The notes: generated from the sequence alone by a model not told the origin. Shown: positions 23,908-34,017, counted from the first letter of the stretch. The stretch: DNA of 64,000 bases from Fragilaria crotonensis (GCA_022925895.1 JAKSYS010000263.1:1-64000); one strand, 5' to 3'. Translations and numbers: made by a program.

Positions 23908-24856
23908 GGAGGTTCCGGAATTTCGGCTCTTTTATGTGTCTCATACCTTTCACGCAGATTTTCTACCAGAAATATGTTCGACGAACACCTAAATAATTCC
24001 ACGTTTCAAAATGATAGAATGTCTTCTGTTGAACCACAATAATAAAAACCGTGCTTAAGTTTTGGAACTTTGTTAACATCGTTTGTTATGACAAGTACGA
24101 CATCGATTCAATGTCTTGGATGAACCCTAGTACTATGTAGGGATATTTGGAAAAGACGTTGGCTCTTGAGCCATTGGCTCTTGAGCCATTGGCTCTTGAG
24201 CCAGAGGCTCTTGAGTCATTGGCTCTTGAGTCATTGGCTCTTGAGTCATTGGCTCTTGAGTCATTGGCTCTTGAGCCACTGGCTCAAGAGCCAGTTTACT
24301 TCGTCGAACTAGTCGAGGAACGTGTTTTCCTTAAATGAGAACTCGCCAAACGGGGAACGAAAGAAATGACAGGTCATCTATGGTTGCTATATAGCATTTT
24401 CTGTAAGCATCGGCGAAACAATATTCAAGTATGAAGAGAATACATTGAGCGAATGACAAGCTCTATGACACACAAAAAAGTGTGTTCTTGAGTTTGACTT
24501 CGTCGGGGGCTGTTGTTCAGCCGTTGGCTTTTGAGCCAGCGGCTCTTGAGACAATGGCTCTTGAGCCAGCGGCTCTTGAGACAATGGCTGCCGACACTTC
24601 AAATGTCTTATATCCTTAAGTAGGATTTCATAAGACGTCGATTCCATTGTCGCAAAGTCTAAGCTCAAGTGGGTTCTTTACTTAAAGCTCAAAATTTGTC
24701 ACGTCATGCAATTAATGTACCTAATGATCCGGACATTTGAAGGGGTGATGGAGCGTGGAATATTTGTCCGGCGTGATGAACGAAGTTGTAGAATTAGTAC
24801 TGTATACGTAGCCACTATACACTTAAAGGTAAAAGAGCCGAAATTCCGGAACCTCC
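23908..24856. repeat. 27-bp inverted repeat pair bracketing a palindrome array
   Basis: A 27-bp word beginning GGAGGTTCCGGAATTTCGGC at 23908-23934 recurs exactly in reverse complement at 24830-24856. The 949-bp interval includes the GGCTCTTGAGCC arrays. The pair could be the ends of a small foldback transposon; I did not identify a target duplication. Confidence 0.6.
24158..24300. repeat. 15-bp tandem array of the near-palindrome GGCTCTTGAGCC
   Basis: About nine units of TTGGCTCTTGAGCCA, some with GTCA in place of GCCA, stand head to tail. The last unit is inverted (GGCTCAAGAGCC). A second, shorter block of the same word lies at 24524-24590. The open frames through it just translate the repeat. 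Confidence 0.85.
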
Positions 24857-25129
24857 TGAGTACGCAAGATTACCTTCAAGACGTTATGAAATAACGTTGT
24901 AGTAGCCGTTCAATGTATCCAATAACCCCCGAATTGACTGCCGACTAAAGGTTAAGAAGGAATGCCGCATGTCCCAGCGTACTTTGCTTTCAGGAAGGTC
25001 CGGCCCATGCACGTTCCAGCCGTACCGTTAGGGGCAGTTGTATTTGCGCGTCAGCCTTGCTCCGATTTGCATGATGCGAGAATTTTAGCAATCGCAATGA
25101 TCCATCCGAGCCGGCAAGGTTGCTGCATC

Positions 25130-25420
25130 GTAAGCAAATTTTTCATGACAGTAAGCAAAATCAGTAAGCAAATTATGCCGGTAAGCAAATTTTGTAAGCA
25201 AATTTTTTCTGTAAGCAAATTTGATTTTCGTAAGCAAATTCTTCTTTGCTGTAAGTAAATTTTATTTAGGTGTTTGAAAATTGGTATGTTTTTACGTAGA
25301 AAAGACAGTCCCCGTAAGCAAATTTAATCTCCCAGTAAGCAAATTTTGTAAGCAAATTTCTGCTTACAATAGATTTGCTTATGGTAAGCAAATTCCGTAA
25401 GCAATTTCATTCCGTAAGTA
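25130..25420. repeat. Array of GTAAGCAAATT units
   Basis: Roughly thirteen copies of GTAAGCAAATT lie mostly in one orientation, with irregular A/T-rich spacers of 3-40 bp. One inverted copy is near 25363 (AAATTTCTGCTTAC) and a stray copy lies at 26062. Confidence 0.8.
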
Positions 25421-25574
25421 ATTTTTTTTTCCCAGGAAGGTCCGGCCAAAGCACGTTCTAGCCGTTAAGTTCCGGTAACGAAGTCATTTCCGCGCACGCC
25501 GACTTCAAAATACATGTGCTGCGATATTTGTAGCTTTTGCAGTCAATGCAAACGAGCCGGCAAGGTTTTCTGAT

Positions 25575-25925
25575 GCGAAGTGGAAATCCACTTCAGTGAA
25601 GTGGAATTCCACTTCGGGTAAGTGGAATTTCACTTCGGGGAAGTGGAATTCCACTTAGGGGGAGTGGAATTCCACTTAGGGGAAGTGGAATTCCACTTAC
25701 CCGAAGTGAAATGCAATGTTCCCAAAATGAATTCATACTGAATTGTGTAGGCGTCACGTGTGTCCATCGCATTGTGAGGAAGTGGAATTCCACTTCGGGT
25801 AAGTGAAAATCCACTTCGGTGAAGTGGAATTCCACTTCGGGTAAGTGGAATTTCACTTTGGAGAAGTGGAATTTCACTTAGGGGAAGTGGAATTTCACTT
25901 AGGTGAAGTGGAATTTCACTGACTA
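25575..25925. repeat. Array of the 16-bp palindrome AAGTGGAATTCCACTT
   Basis: About sixteen units of AAGTGGAA(T/A)TCCACTT, or the TTTCACTT variant, are separated by 4-6 bp G/T-rich linkers such as CGGGT or AGGGG. An 85-bp unrelated segment interrupts them at about 25695-25780. Every unit can fold on itself. Confidence 0.85.
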
Positions 25926-26327
25926 GGATCCACATGATAATCGCGCCGGCCTTGCTTTTTATCAGTTGAAAATGACATAACGTGGAAGCGAGACTCTTAC
26001 TATGAGGTGTCACGTGTTCTCGTTTTTTCCTCGATTCCGACGGTGCGGCCGGACCTTCCAGTAAGCAAATTTTCTTACAGACGTCAGCCGTGTCACCACC
26101 ACGCCGGCACATCCAATTTTGCGCCAGCCAGACATCGATCGGAACTTGTTTCCCTCCCGGCGGGCGCGCATACTTCCTTTATTCAGGACTTCGCCCGTAT
26201 TGCCGGACCTTCCTGGGTAGACTCTACTACTGTACCCTAGTAGAGAGTAGAAGTCTCGACTCTACTAGGAAGAGCAAAAACAGACTGGAGTACCTTTGGT
26301 ACTTGTACTCCTAGCTAGTACCTGGTA

Positions 26328-26921
26328 CCACATAAAAAGTGCCTGGAGCCATTACTTTCACCCCGTTGTGGACTAAAGATATCTTGCTCAAAAATGCTTT
26401 GATTTCAATTCTGTTTTTACAAATGCTGTGTGATGTTCTTGGCTATCCAGAACATTAATCATTCTTTTTCCAGAGCAAGAATTGATGAAGTTGTCGCTGA
26501 ACTTGTGACGCTCATTTTAGCAGTTATCAGCTCCAGGCACTTCATTTAAATGTATCCATACCTTAAGACATTTTTTAGGCATCGGTTGAGATTTTTCACC
26601 CCATTCAACTATGATTTTTTTGTACTTGTTTTCTACTGCTACAGAGTTTTTCCCTATTGGTGGTACGCGATCAATGGGGTGAAAATCCGAGGGGGTGAAA
26701 AATTGCGAGCCCTCAACTTCCAGTGATGTTTACAACACCAGTTTCTAATCGGTTTGTTCACCACTCCAGAAGACTTCGTTGTATTGCATATCAGAGATCA
26801 AAACGGCCATAGCAAGTGCCATTGATTTCTTGAAATTGAGTGACTTATTTGTAGGAGGAGTCGAAAAAACCCCGTTTAACGGCTCCAGCGGTCGAAACGG
26901 CTCCAGGCACTTTTTATGTGG
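26328..26921. mobile_element. MITE with 23-bp perfect terminal inverted repeats and TA target duplication
   Basis: The left end is CCACATAAAAAGTGCCTGGA and the right end is its exact complement, with 23 bp perfect. Both are flanked by TA (26326-26327 and 26922-26923). The 594-bp interior is A/T-rich, lacks a coding frame and repeats GGGGTGAAAA words. TA duplication and length suit a Tc1/mariner- or Harbinger-derived MITE. Confidence 0.8.
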
Positions 26922-27352
26922 TAGTAGACAGCAACACTACGCACTACGTGAGACATAGTAGTACTGGAAGTACTGGAGTAGGAAATACAGTACCCCACAG
27001 CATTGCAGGTCATCTTAGTACTTGTACCAGGTACTGTACTGTACATACATTTTCTAGATGCGATTCCTGATTCCCGATCAGAACGTCAATCCCGGTCAAA
27101 GTCCAACTCTCAAACGCAACCATTCCATTTTTTTCGTCGCGGTGTTGTACTGTACAGGCAACAAACTACAGTACCTTGTACCACGCCGTCGTGCAGTGTT
27201 GCAATTGTTGTCAAGTCACGTGACAGCATCAATGCAAGCCACAAGACAACCCGTCCGACATACCGCCTTCTCACCAACCGCATCTCTACACTCTACACTC
27301 ACAATCCCCGAGTCAGCCACTGGCCAAGGCTTCATATCGACCTGGAATAGCG
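26922..27352. other. Upstream region of PRP17 with GTAC palindromes
   Basis: GTAC words cluster at 26950-27050 and 27145-27185 (GTACTGGAAGTACTGGAGTA, GGTACTGTACTGTAC). The remainder is likely promoter and 5' leader of PRP17. No other gene is seen. Confidence 0.5.
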
Positions 27353-29167
27353 ATGGATTTGATCGAGGGATCCGATGATGAGGAACAGACTACAGAGCCG
27401 ATTGTGCCTGTGGTTCGCAGACCGGACCGAAGATTTCTCAACCCGGCTCCGCCAACGTCCATGTTGACAGAAGCCTCCATGGCACTAACAATTCACAAGG
27501 GTAGCGAGCAGAAGAAAACTGCTGCTCCAGGTGGAGCTCTCGTGTTAATGAACAACCCGACCAAGGCGGTGCTGTACCAACCTATACAAGGACCGCAGAT
27601 GGCGGATCCGAAGCGACCTTCAACAAAAACACCGGGGGTGGTGGAAGCCAATATCGCCTTTGACGAAAGCACTTTTAATGAACAGAGAACTGCCTTCCAA
27701 CGTACTGGCAGAGCCTTGGCTCCCTCCAGCACAGGAGAAGTCGTAACACGAACTACTTTGGGTTACACGGAAACCCGTCTTGAGCATTTTGCCAACGAGG
27801 CGATGAATCGTCGCAAACGACCACGATTCGAAGATAAGAGCGAACCAGAACCACTGGTACTTGGAGATGACGATGACACACAATTCGGCATCTGGGGTCC
27901 TCCCACACGAGAGGAGCTTTGGCATGGAGAGAACGCCCTCTCGGACCTGGCACGCGGCGGTGTGGAGGGTTTAGCGCCGGAGCAACTTGCGGAACGCGAA
28001 TATCTGCAAGAACAGAAGCGACAAAAGGGTCTCGAAGAAGAAAACCAAGCCAAGGAACCCGATATCGATCGCTTGGTGGAGCGCAAAATGGCTCACTTGC
28101 TTCCGCCAAGACTCCAAGGGGACGGACCGATCGAACCAACCACCAAGTTCCATGGAAAGGAAGAATTCGATTACAAGGGAAACTCTTGGATGGCACCTCC
28201 TGCTGGCATGGGTTCTGTAAGTGGAGAAGCTGGCGTGGAAGATCACAAATGTTTCGTTCCCAAGAAATGCGTCCATCGATTTACTGGCCACAACAAGGGT
28301 GTTCATCGGATTCGACTTTTCCCCAGAACTGGTCACCTGCTGCTTTCGGGTGGTTTGGATGGGAAATGCAAGGTTTGGTCCATTGAGCATAAGCAGGTGA
28401 TGCGTACCTACTCGGGCCACGCAGCTGGGGTACGGGACGTACAATTCAATCACGACGGGTCCAAATTTGTCTCTGCTTCGTTCGATAGGTACCTCCGCTT
28501 GTGGAAGACCGAGACAGGTGACGTCTTGCAAACCTTTACCAATCGTAAGGTGCCATATGTTGTCAAGTTCTACCCACACGATGACAATCTCTTCGTTGTG
28601 GGGTGCAGTGACAATAAGATTGTGACTTACGATGCCACGACTGGTGAAATTACTCAGGAATACAACCACCACCTTGCGCCAGTGAACGCTATCCTTTTTG
28701 TGGAAGATCATGGAACTAAAATGATAACCAGCAGCGATGACAAGAAAGTGTTGGTATGGGAGTGGGACATTGGCGTTCCTATCAAGTACATATCAGATCC
28801 CACTATGCATTCGATGCCTACGATGACCTTGCACCCGTCCCACCAATTCTTCGTTGGCCAGTCGCTTGACAATCAAATTGTAGTCTTTCAAGCCCAGAAT
28901 CGCTTCGCCATACAGCGAAAACGACGCTTTGCGGGGCATCAAGTGTCTGGATATGCCTGTGAGATGGCCTTTAGTCCCGACGGCCAATTTCTAGCAAGTG
29001 GCGACGGGAATGGCAAGTTATGCTTTTGGGAATGGAAAAGATCGAAATTGCTTCAAAAGTACAAGGCTCACGACAAGGGACCAACTATTGGGTGTGTATG
29101 GCATCCACTGGAACCGTCGGTGGTGTTTACCTGCGGTTGGGATGGCGTAATCAAAATGTGGCAATGA
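27353..29167 (+). CDS. CDC40: Pre-mRNA splicing factor PRP17/CDC40 (WD40)
   Basis: It acts in the second step of splicing as part of the spliceosome. The single intact exon encodes 604 residues (human 579). The N-terminal half is charged and carries the family block TKFHGKEEFDYKGNSW (near residue 263). From about residue 300 there are seven WD40 repeats; conserved family strings include FTGHNKGVHRIRLFP, ASFDRYLRLWKTETGD, FTNRKVPYVVKFYP, MHSMPTMTLHP, SGDGNGKLCFWEWK and TCGWDGVIKMW. The ATG at 27353 follows an in-frame leader and gives the MDLIEGSDDEE start. Nothing looks unusual. Confidence 0.95.
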   Translation: MDLIEGSDDEEQTTEPIVPVVRRPDRRFLNPAPPTSMLTEASMALTIHKGSEQKKTAAPGGALVLMNNPTKAVLYQPIQGPQMADPKRPSTKTPGVVEANIAFDESTFNEQRTAFQRTGRALAPSSTGEVVTRTTLGYTETRLEHFANEAMNRRKRPRFEDKSEPEPLVLGDDDDTQFGIWGPPTREELWHGENALSDLARGGVEGLAPEQLAEREYLQEQKRQKGLEEENQAKEPDIDRLVERKMAHLLPPRLQGDGPIEPTTKFHGKEEFDYKGNSWMAPPAGMGSVSGEAGVEDHKCFVPKKCVHRFTGHNKGVHRIRLFPRTGHLLLSGGLDGKCKVWSIEHKQVMRTYSGHAAGVRDVQFNHDGSKFVSASFDRYLRLWKTETGDVLQTFTNRKVPYVVKFYPHDDNLFVVGCSDNKIVTYDATTGEITQEYNHHLAPVNAILFVEDHGTKMITSSDDKKVLVWEWDIGVPIKYISDPTMHSMPTMTLHPSHQFFVGQSLDNQIVVFQAQNRFAIQRKRRFAGHQVSGYACEMAFSPDGQFLASGDGNGKLCFWEWKRSKLLQKYKAHDKGPTIGCVWHPLEPSVVFTCGWDGVIKMWQ

Positions 29168-29741
29168 GAAACGCCGGGTTCTAAATCTCTGCAGGCTAGC
29201 TCATCGCTAGAAGGGGAAAGGACATCGACGTCGATAATAGCTAAAGGTCAAGCACACTTCTTATTTCTAGTTGAGTTGGCGAGAGAATTTGGATTATCGC
29301 ATACGACACTTCATTGACTACATTGCACTTTCTATTGAGCTTCGGAAACCACTCATAACTGCCGTTAGCCATGACAGCGGAGTGAACGCAAGTGCACTAA
29401 TTGTACAATACCGTTTCCTGGTACCAGTACCGGTAGTAGTATCAAATATGATATACGTAGTATCGTATAGCATATATGCATACATAGGCGAGTGCACGTA
29501 ATCTAGCGCATGGTAAATTTCTGGCGCCACAAACTGCGTTCATTTCGGCTCCAGCAGCAGCAAGCCATTACAGCACTAAGGTTGGTCGGACAGTAACATG
29601 ATCGAACTTATCCTTCAACTAGGCTCATATCTCGATAATCTCACCGGAATCAAAGGTACCCTTGGTGTACGTAGTGTGTTGGGCGACTAGGATGATTAGA
29701 GGACTGATACATGTATCCTCGTTCATGATTTTCTAACAAAA
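29168..29741. other. Intergenic spacer
   Basis: It lies between PRP17 and the MAPR gene, with a GTAC cluster at 29400-29465 (CTGGTACCAGTACCGG). Short frames on both strands are not supported. Confidence 0.5.
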
Positions 29742-30605
29742 ATGCATTTGCTCCCGTTTCTTGACGCTTGCACATACACGCACACACAGCACATTGCCAT
29801 CTTTCTCATTATCTTGGTCGCACACACCTTGGCGAACTATGTTCCATCAGTTAATATTCCACAAACAGGACCAAAGAAAGAAGTAAGAGCGGACGAGAAG
29901 GATCCTCCTCGGAATTTTACTTCGAAACAGCTAGCCGAGTTTGATGGGACCAAGGATGGCGACGAGGATAAACCGGTCTACCTTGCATTGAATGGCATTG
30001 TCTTCGACGTGTCTGAGGGTCGCAACTTTTATGGTCCAGGAGGACCGTACGAACTCTTTGCGGGACATGAATGTGGTGTGGCCTTGGCCAAAATGTCATT
30101 TGACACTGAATATCTTGACGACATGGCCTCGATTCCCAATCTCAAGCATGGAGAACGAGTGGAGTTGGAAAATTGGATTGAAAAATTCACCCACTATCGT
30201 TGCTACCCTGTCATGGGAAGACTCATTCTCGATGACCAGTTACCATCCAGCGATCGAATCCTCACAAAGGAGGACTTGGCAAAACATTCTGGTTTGGAGG
30301 AAACGCCGGACAAATACGGAGCTGCGCCAATTTACATCGGTGCTGGCGACAAGGTGTTTGACGTTTCCTTTGGTGGTGTGATCTTTTATGGACCTGGTTG
30401 CTCGTACCATCGATTTGCGGGGAAGGATGCTTCTCGCGCGCTAGCCAAAATGAGTTTTGAAACCGAAGATATCGAAAACAACTCTGTCGATGATTTGACC
30501 GACAAGCAACGTCAAGTTCTCGATGACTGGATCAAGAATTTCGAGGTACGAAAAGGATATCCCATTGTAGGACGACTAGGAAAAGTTGAGATCTCGTGGT
30601 TCTAA
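29742..30605 (+). CDS. Tandem MAPR (cytochrome b5-like haem-binding) membrane protein
   Basis: It has an N-terminal membrane segment (residues 17-34) followed by two MAPR/PGRMC-type haem domains in tandem. Domain 1 is centred on ALNGIVFDVSEGRNFYGPGG and ELFAGHECGVALAKMSFD. Domain 2 is centred on GDKVFDVSFGGVIFYGPGCS and HRFAGKDASRALAKMSFE. Each keeps the Tyr-bearing FYGPG loop that coordinates haem in PGRMC1. Animal and plant relatives usually have one such domain. The likely role is haem handling or P450 support in the ER or outer membranes; this is inference. The exact start is uncertain, since the Thr/His-rich first 15 residues may be leader sequence. Confidence 0.78.
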   Translation: MHLLPFLDACTYTHTQHIAIFLIILVAHTLANYVPSVNIPQTGPKKEVRADEKDPPRNFTSKQLAEFDGTKDGDEDKPVYLALNGIVFDVSEGRNFYGPGGPYELFAGHECGVALAKMSFDTEYLDDMASIPNLKHGERVELENWIEKFTHYRCYPVMGRLILDDQLPSSDRILTKEDLAKHSGLEETPDKYGAAPIYIGAGDKVFDVSFGGVIFYGPGCSYHRFAGKDASRALAKMSFETEDIENNSVDDLTDKQRQVLDDWIKNFEVRKGYPIVGRLGKVEISWF

Positions 30606-30729
30606 AATTCTAAGAAAGAGAGTAAGTCTATTATGTGGTTGCTAGAGTTTATGGTGTCGTACACCGCTTCACTCGGATTTGTAGGGTCGTGTTGGCTCAC
30701 GGGCATGTCATCAAAAAGAATGACGGGGT

Positions 30730-31728
30730 TTATAGGTGCAGCCTGGTGTTGTCGGTGTCATCACACAGAATCGTGAGGTCCAACTGGGCAGGTTTGGTCT
30801 CGTTTGCTTCTCGCCTCCAGCTTCGATAGCTGCAACAACCAAAAAGCACCTCCGCGACAACAAAGCCAACGATGATTAAGGCCCACCCAAGAAATGGGGA
30901 CGCGCTTCCTGCGCCACTATTTCTAGCAAGCTGCGGCATTGTGTCTCTGCTCATTGAGTTCGAGGGTTCGAGGGTGGGGGTATTGCTGTAAGTGGCTTCT
31001 TCGTTCGTTGGAGTGTCAATTAATTCTTCATTTGTTTTCTCCATTTCGTGAGCAGGTCGCCAGTCGTCATTCCAGTGAAGAGATGAAGGAGCAAGATCGA
31101 TTGGAGAAGAAAGAGACTGCTCCATGCGAAGAGACATACGTTTGCCTGAGTTAGTGGATGAATACTGGTCCATTCCCCAAAGTGCCGTCGGGGTGGAAAA
31201 CATATCTGGGTCGAACTGGTGCCCGAAGTCAACAGTCGTCGGCCCACCTGTTTGAGGCAGGGCCTCAGTCGGAACAGCAATTAACTCAGAAGAGCCTTTG
31301 CCATCCGCAGTGACAGGCGTTGACGTCGGGACTTTTGGTTCACGAACGACCCACTTGCATGGGCGGAGGACTGAGAAATTACTTATGCTGCACAGATCCT
31401 CAGTGATGGTGTCGCAATCAGTTTTCTCACCGTCCACGCCCGAAAAGCATCGATGGCTATCCCACGAGCAGAACCCTTGATATATTCCTAGCGCAGATAT
31501 GCAATCCAACTCGTTGTACAGAGTACCACACGAACTGGAACCATCCAATGCGTTGATATCACCAGAATAGCTGCGCACATTGCTGCACACATGTGATTGG
31601 AGACTGGTTTCACGGTTTGTGGATTCGTCCTGAAGCGCTTGAATTCTCCCACATGAAACCCCGAGAAATACTACGAAAACGAGCAATGCGTGTATGCCAT
31701 TTGAAGACACCAGGATCTTGGTCGTCAT
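30730..31728 (-). CDS. Type I membrane protein with Cys-rich ectodomain, unknown function
   Basis: The ATG at 31728 starts a signal peptide (ALLVFVVFLGVSCG). It is followed by a Cys-rich ectodomain (CSNVRSYSGDINALDGSSSC, LDCISALGIYQGFCSWDSHR, CDTITEDLCSISNF), then a long Ser/Thr/Pro-rich stalk, a membrane helix (GWALIIVGFVVAEVLFGCC) and a 35-residue cytoplasmic tail. The Cys spacing resembles PSI-type knots, but I cannot assign it. The ORF is intact, with no intron. It may be a surface or vesicle protein, perhaps lineage-specific. Confidence 0.6.
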   Translation of the reverse strand: MTTKILVSSNGIHALLVFVVFLGVSCGRIQALQDESTNRETSLQSHVCSNVRSYSGDINALDGSSSCGTLYNELDCISALGIYQGFCSWDSHRCFSGVDGEKTDCDTITEDLCSISNFSVLRPCKWVVREPKVPTSTPVTADGKGSSELIAVPTEALPQTGGPTTVDFGHQFDPDMFSTPTALWGMDQYSSTNSGKRMSLRMEQSLSSPIDLAPSSLHWNDDWRPAHEMEKTNEELIDTPTNEEATYSNTPTLEPSNSMSRDTMPQLARNSGAGSASPFLGWALIIVGFVVAEVLFGCCSYRSWRREANETKPAQLDLTILCDDTDNTRLHL

Positions 31729-32311
31729 CACTCGTTGATAGGCTTTAGAAGTGATGTGCTTGGGGCAAGAGACAATCTGGCGCAAACGAATTCTCTGGGA
31801 CGAGTTTATGAAGACAACAATCTAGCAATCGAAAAAGTGAGACACGATACGCGAACACGATGGTCGACAAAATCTTGACGAAATGAGACCGTGACGTGCA
31901 TCGTGCACCAATACTGTACCTAATACTACAGTAGGAAATACCAAGAACACGTATCATCTATGCATATGACTTACATAGACGTGCATACAGAGTGTACGCC
32001 TCTACTAACTTACCATTAGTCTACTCGACCAGTACCAGTACGAAATTGAAAATATGCACTGTATACGTGTATACGGGTTGGCGTCAGGTTTTTGCATTCG
32101 TGTGAATCGAATCGTGCTGTTGTCTTCGAAAAAGAAATTGATGTCATCAATTGGAAATTATTGCCTCGCGTTTTTGTCACATCAACAAGGAGATTGAAAC
32201 AACGCGATCACTGGAACAGCAAAGTAAACCTCGTACCGAGAGGCCTAGCATATTCCAAACAGGGTATTCCCTTTGTTAAACCAATTGCTGTCTCTTATTG
32301 ATAAAGTAAAT
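31729..32311. other. Divergent-promoter spacer with GTAC words
   Basis: It lies between the type I membrane protein and the RING gene. GTAC or GTATAC words are frequent at 31910-32080. No RNA gene or coding frame is supported. Confidence 0.45.
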
Positions 32312-33284
32312 ATGGGTGCGGGCTTCTTCCTTCCGAGCACTCGTCGTCACGATCGAATCGAGATTTTTGACTACACGTCGCTTATCATAGATGGCAGACT
32401 TCTGAAGTCGGTCCAGGCCCCAGCATGCTTAGAAGAGTTGGTCGATTGGACGAAAGCAGCAAACCTGATGATAAGGGACATGCCAGATATGATTCAGATT
32501 AGATTTCGACCTTATATCAAGACATCGTACCATAACGATGAACCAGACAGCGACCTGTCGTCTGTAAGTCAAATATATGAATAACGCCCCGAGGACGTTG
32601 CGCAGCACGTTCTTTAGATCTTCTGCTTCTCATGGATGATGGTGGGGATTTTGATATTGCGATATCTCTTTTCTTACGGATTTGTATTTCATTTGAATAA
32701 ATCAACAACAGGTGGTCATTGTTGGAGAGGGAGCAGAAGCAGGCACCTTACCGGATTCCACACTAAAGAAGTCTGTCATTTCCGTGCCGGATTTTGCATC
32801 TACTACATGCTGCTTCGAAGATACTCTGAAATCATGGATATTGGCAGGCCATCGTTCCTGCTGAATGGGTTGTCAAGACCGGAATGTGGCATCTGCATGA
32901 GCCAAGCCGATGAAGTCGTGCTTCCTGTGCACACAGCATGTGTTCCACCTGCGCCATGAAATGGGTGGAAGTTCATGCAAATTGCCCATTTTGCCGTTAT
33001 CACTATGATGACCTTAAGCGACTTGAAAGAGATCAATGGCAGGTAGGTTAGTGTGCGTTCATTTTGTTCGTGGTCCAAAATTCAATCTCACAGGAAAGCA
33101 GCTTCATACATGGTCGCAGGATTCACTTGAGCATGATATCTGTAATTTGGAATCGAGACTGAAATCGTTTTGGTACAAACGCAGTAGCTTCTCATTGATC
33201 ACACCTGACGAGTGGATACCGCTCTCATCCTCAGCCACCGTGACATCGGTGAATGTAAACAATGATTTCGTCCTGATTCAGTAG
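32312..33284 (+). CDS. RING-finger E3 ligase-like protein (AIRP2-like layout)
   Basis: It is likely a ubiquitin ligase. Exon 1 (32312-32563) encodes MGAGFFLPSTRRHDRIEIFD and a helical segment. A 148-nt intron ends at CAG/32711, and exon 2 continues VVIVGEGAEAGT. The RING domain reads PECGICMSQADEVVLPC, then HSMCSTCAMKWVEVHANCPF, then CR, a full C3HC4 set. Frame corrections of one base are needed near 32865 and near 32925 (the third RING Cys). Past the RING, a second intron (donor GTTAGT at about 33048, acceptor 33093) keeps the frame open to 33284. The domain order and ECGICM-type RING recall plant AIRP2-like ligases. The N-terminal domain is not otherwise identified. Confidence 0.6.
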
Positions 33285-33317
33285 AAGATTTGCATACTAA
33301 ACTATATTTCAAAGTCA

Positions 33318-34017
33318 CTATATTCCTCCCAGAAGTTCATTGACCGCAGCACTCTCGTCCCAACCATGCTTTTCGAGAGCTCGCTTTGCCGACTTTCTAT
33401 CAAAGCCCATATCACAGACACGTGCAATGGCTTCTTCTTGGTTCGTTTCCTTGGCATACGTTTCAGTCCAAAACTTGGCGGTTTGGTCAAAGTTGGAACG
33501 GTCATTCAGGTACATTTTGGCAACTTCTGCATCCTGCGGATCCGCAGGTTCTGGAGAACAAAGCAGGGCCTGGAGAGAAAGCAACGCCGTCTTGATGGTG
33601 AGAGCGGGCGACCATTGGTCTTTGAGAATGTCCTGCAAAACACGAATTCGGAAAATGGAACAGAAGCAAAGAAGAGGGTCAGCACGGGTGTTGGTACATT
33701 TCTTAGGTGTGGTTGTCTGATTGTGTCGCTCTCGCGGATCTTACCAGACAAATCGCTCCAGTTTGCGAGGAAATGTTGGGGTGCCAGATTTTGGTGTGAA
33801 ACTTCATCTTGGGTGGTTCAAACGGATATTGTTTCGGAATGTCAATGTCAATTTGAAAGATCCCACCTTCGTAGGGAGTGCCTTCTGGTCCCTTTATCGT
33901 CCCGATCAGGACTCTTAGATTGTCGGGTCTGACCGGAACGGCCTTCACTCCAGAGGTTGCGTCATCTCTCCCAACTTCTGAGAGTTCCTTCGACAGACGA
34001 GTAGCAGCAGACGACAT
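33318..34017 (-). CDS. UBE2K: Ubiquitin-conjugating enzyme E2 with UBA domain (UBE2K type)
   Basis: This is an E2 enzyme that builds ubiquitin chains, chiefly K48-linked in known relatives. Two exons (34017-33745 and 33632-33318) flank a 112-nt intron and give 195 residues (human UBE2K 200). Visible features are the EGTPYEGGIFQIDIDIP strand region, the HPN motif (IWHPNI), the catalytic Cys in TGAICLDILKDQWSPALT, and a C-terminal UBA domain (VCDMGFDRKSAKRALEKHGW). The splice junction falls exactly between GAICL and DILKD. The gene is convergent with the RING gene next to it; a functional link between an E2 and a neighbouring RING protein is possible but unproven. Confidence 0.94.

Larger units (their letters stand above)
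24990..26217. mobile_element. Possible composite inverted-repeat element carrying two palindrome arrays
   Basis: The word GGAAGGTCCGGC occurs four times: forward at about 24993 and 25435, inverted at about 26046 and 26202. Both forward copies start a related module of about 140 bp (GCACGTTC-AGCCGT, then CGAGCCGGCAAGGTT). Each module is followed by a different array: GTAAGCAAATT units after the first, AAGTGGAATTCCACTT units after the second. The outer pair gives CAGGAAGGTCCGGC...GCCGGACCTTCCTG, as expected for terminal inverted repeats. No transposase is present and no target duplication was found. The grouping into one element is inference. Confidence 0.45.

Noticed and set aside
24147-24338. 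Open frame encoding repeated LALEP/LALES units
   Set aside because: It is only the translation of the 15-bp GGCTCTTGAGCC array; no start context, domain or codon bias supports a protein.
25130-25925. CRISPR-like array
   Set aside because: Units of 11-16 bp with spacers of 3-6 bp or of irregular length, in a eukaryotic genome and without cas genes, do not fit CRISPR.
25593-26112. Two long minus-strand frames with repeated EIPL/GIPL units
   Set aside because: They translate the AAGTGGAATTCCACTT array in different frames, so they reflect the repeat and not a gene.
27971-28711. Minus-strand frame of 246 codons
   Set aside because: It is antisense to PRP17, which is conserved along its whole length.
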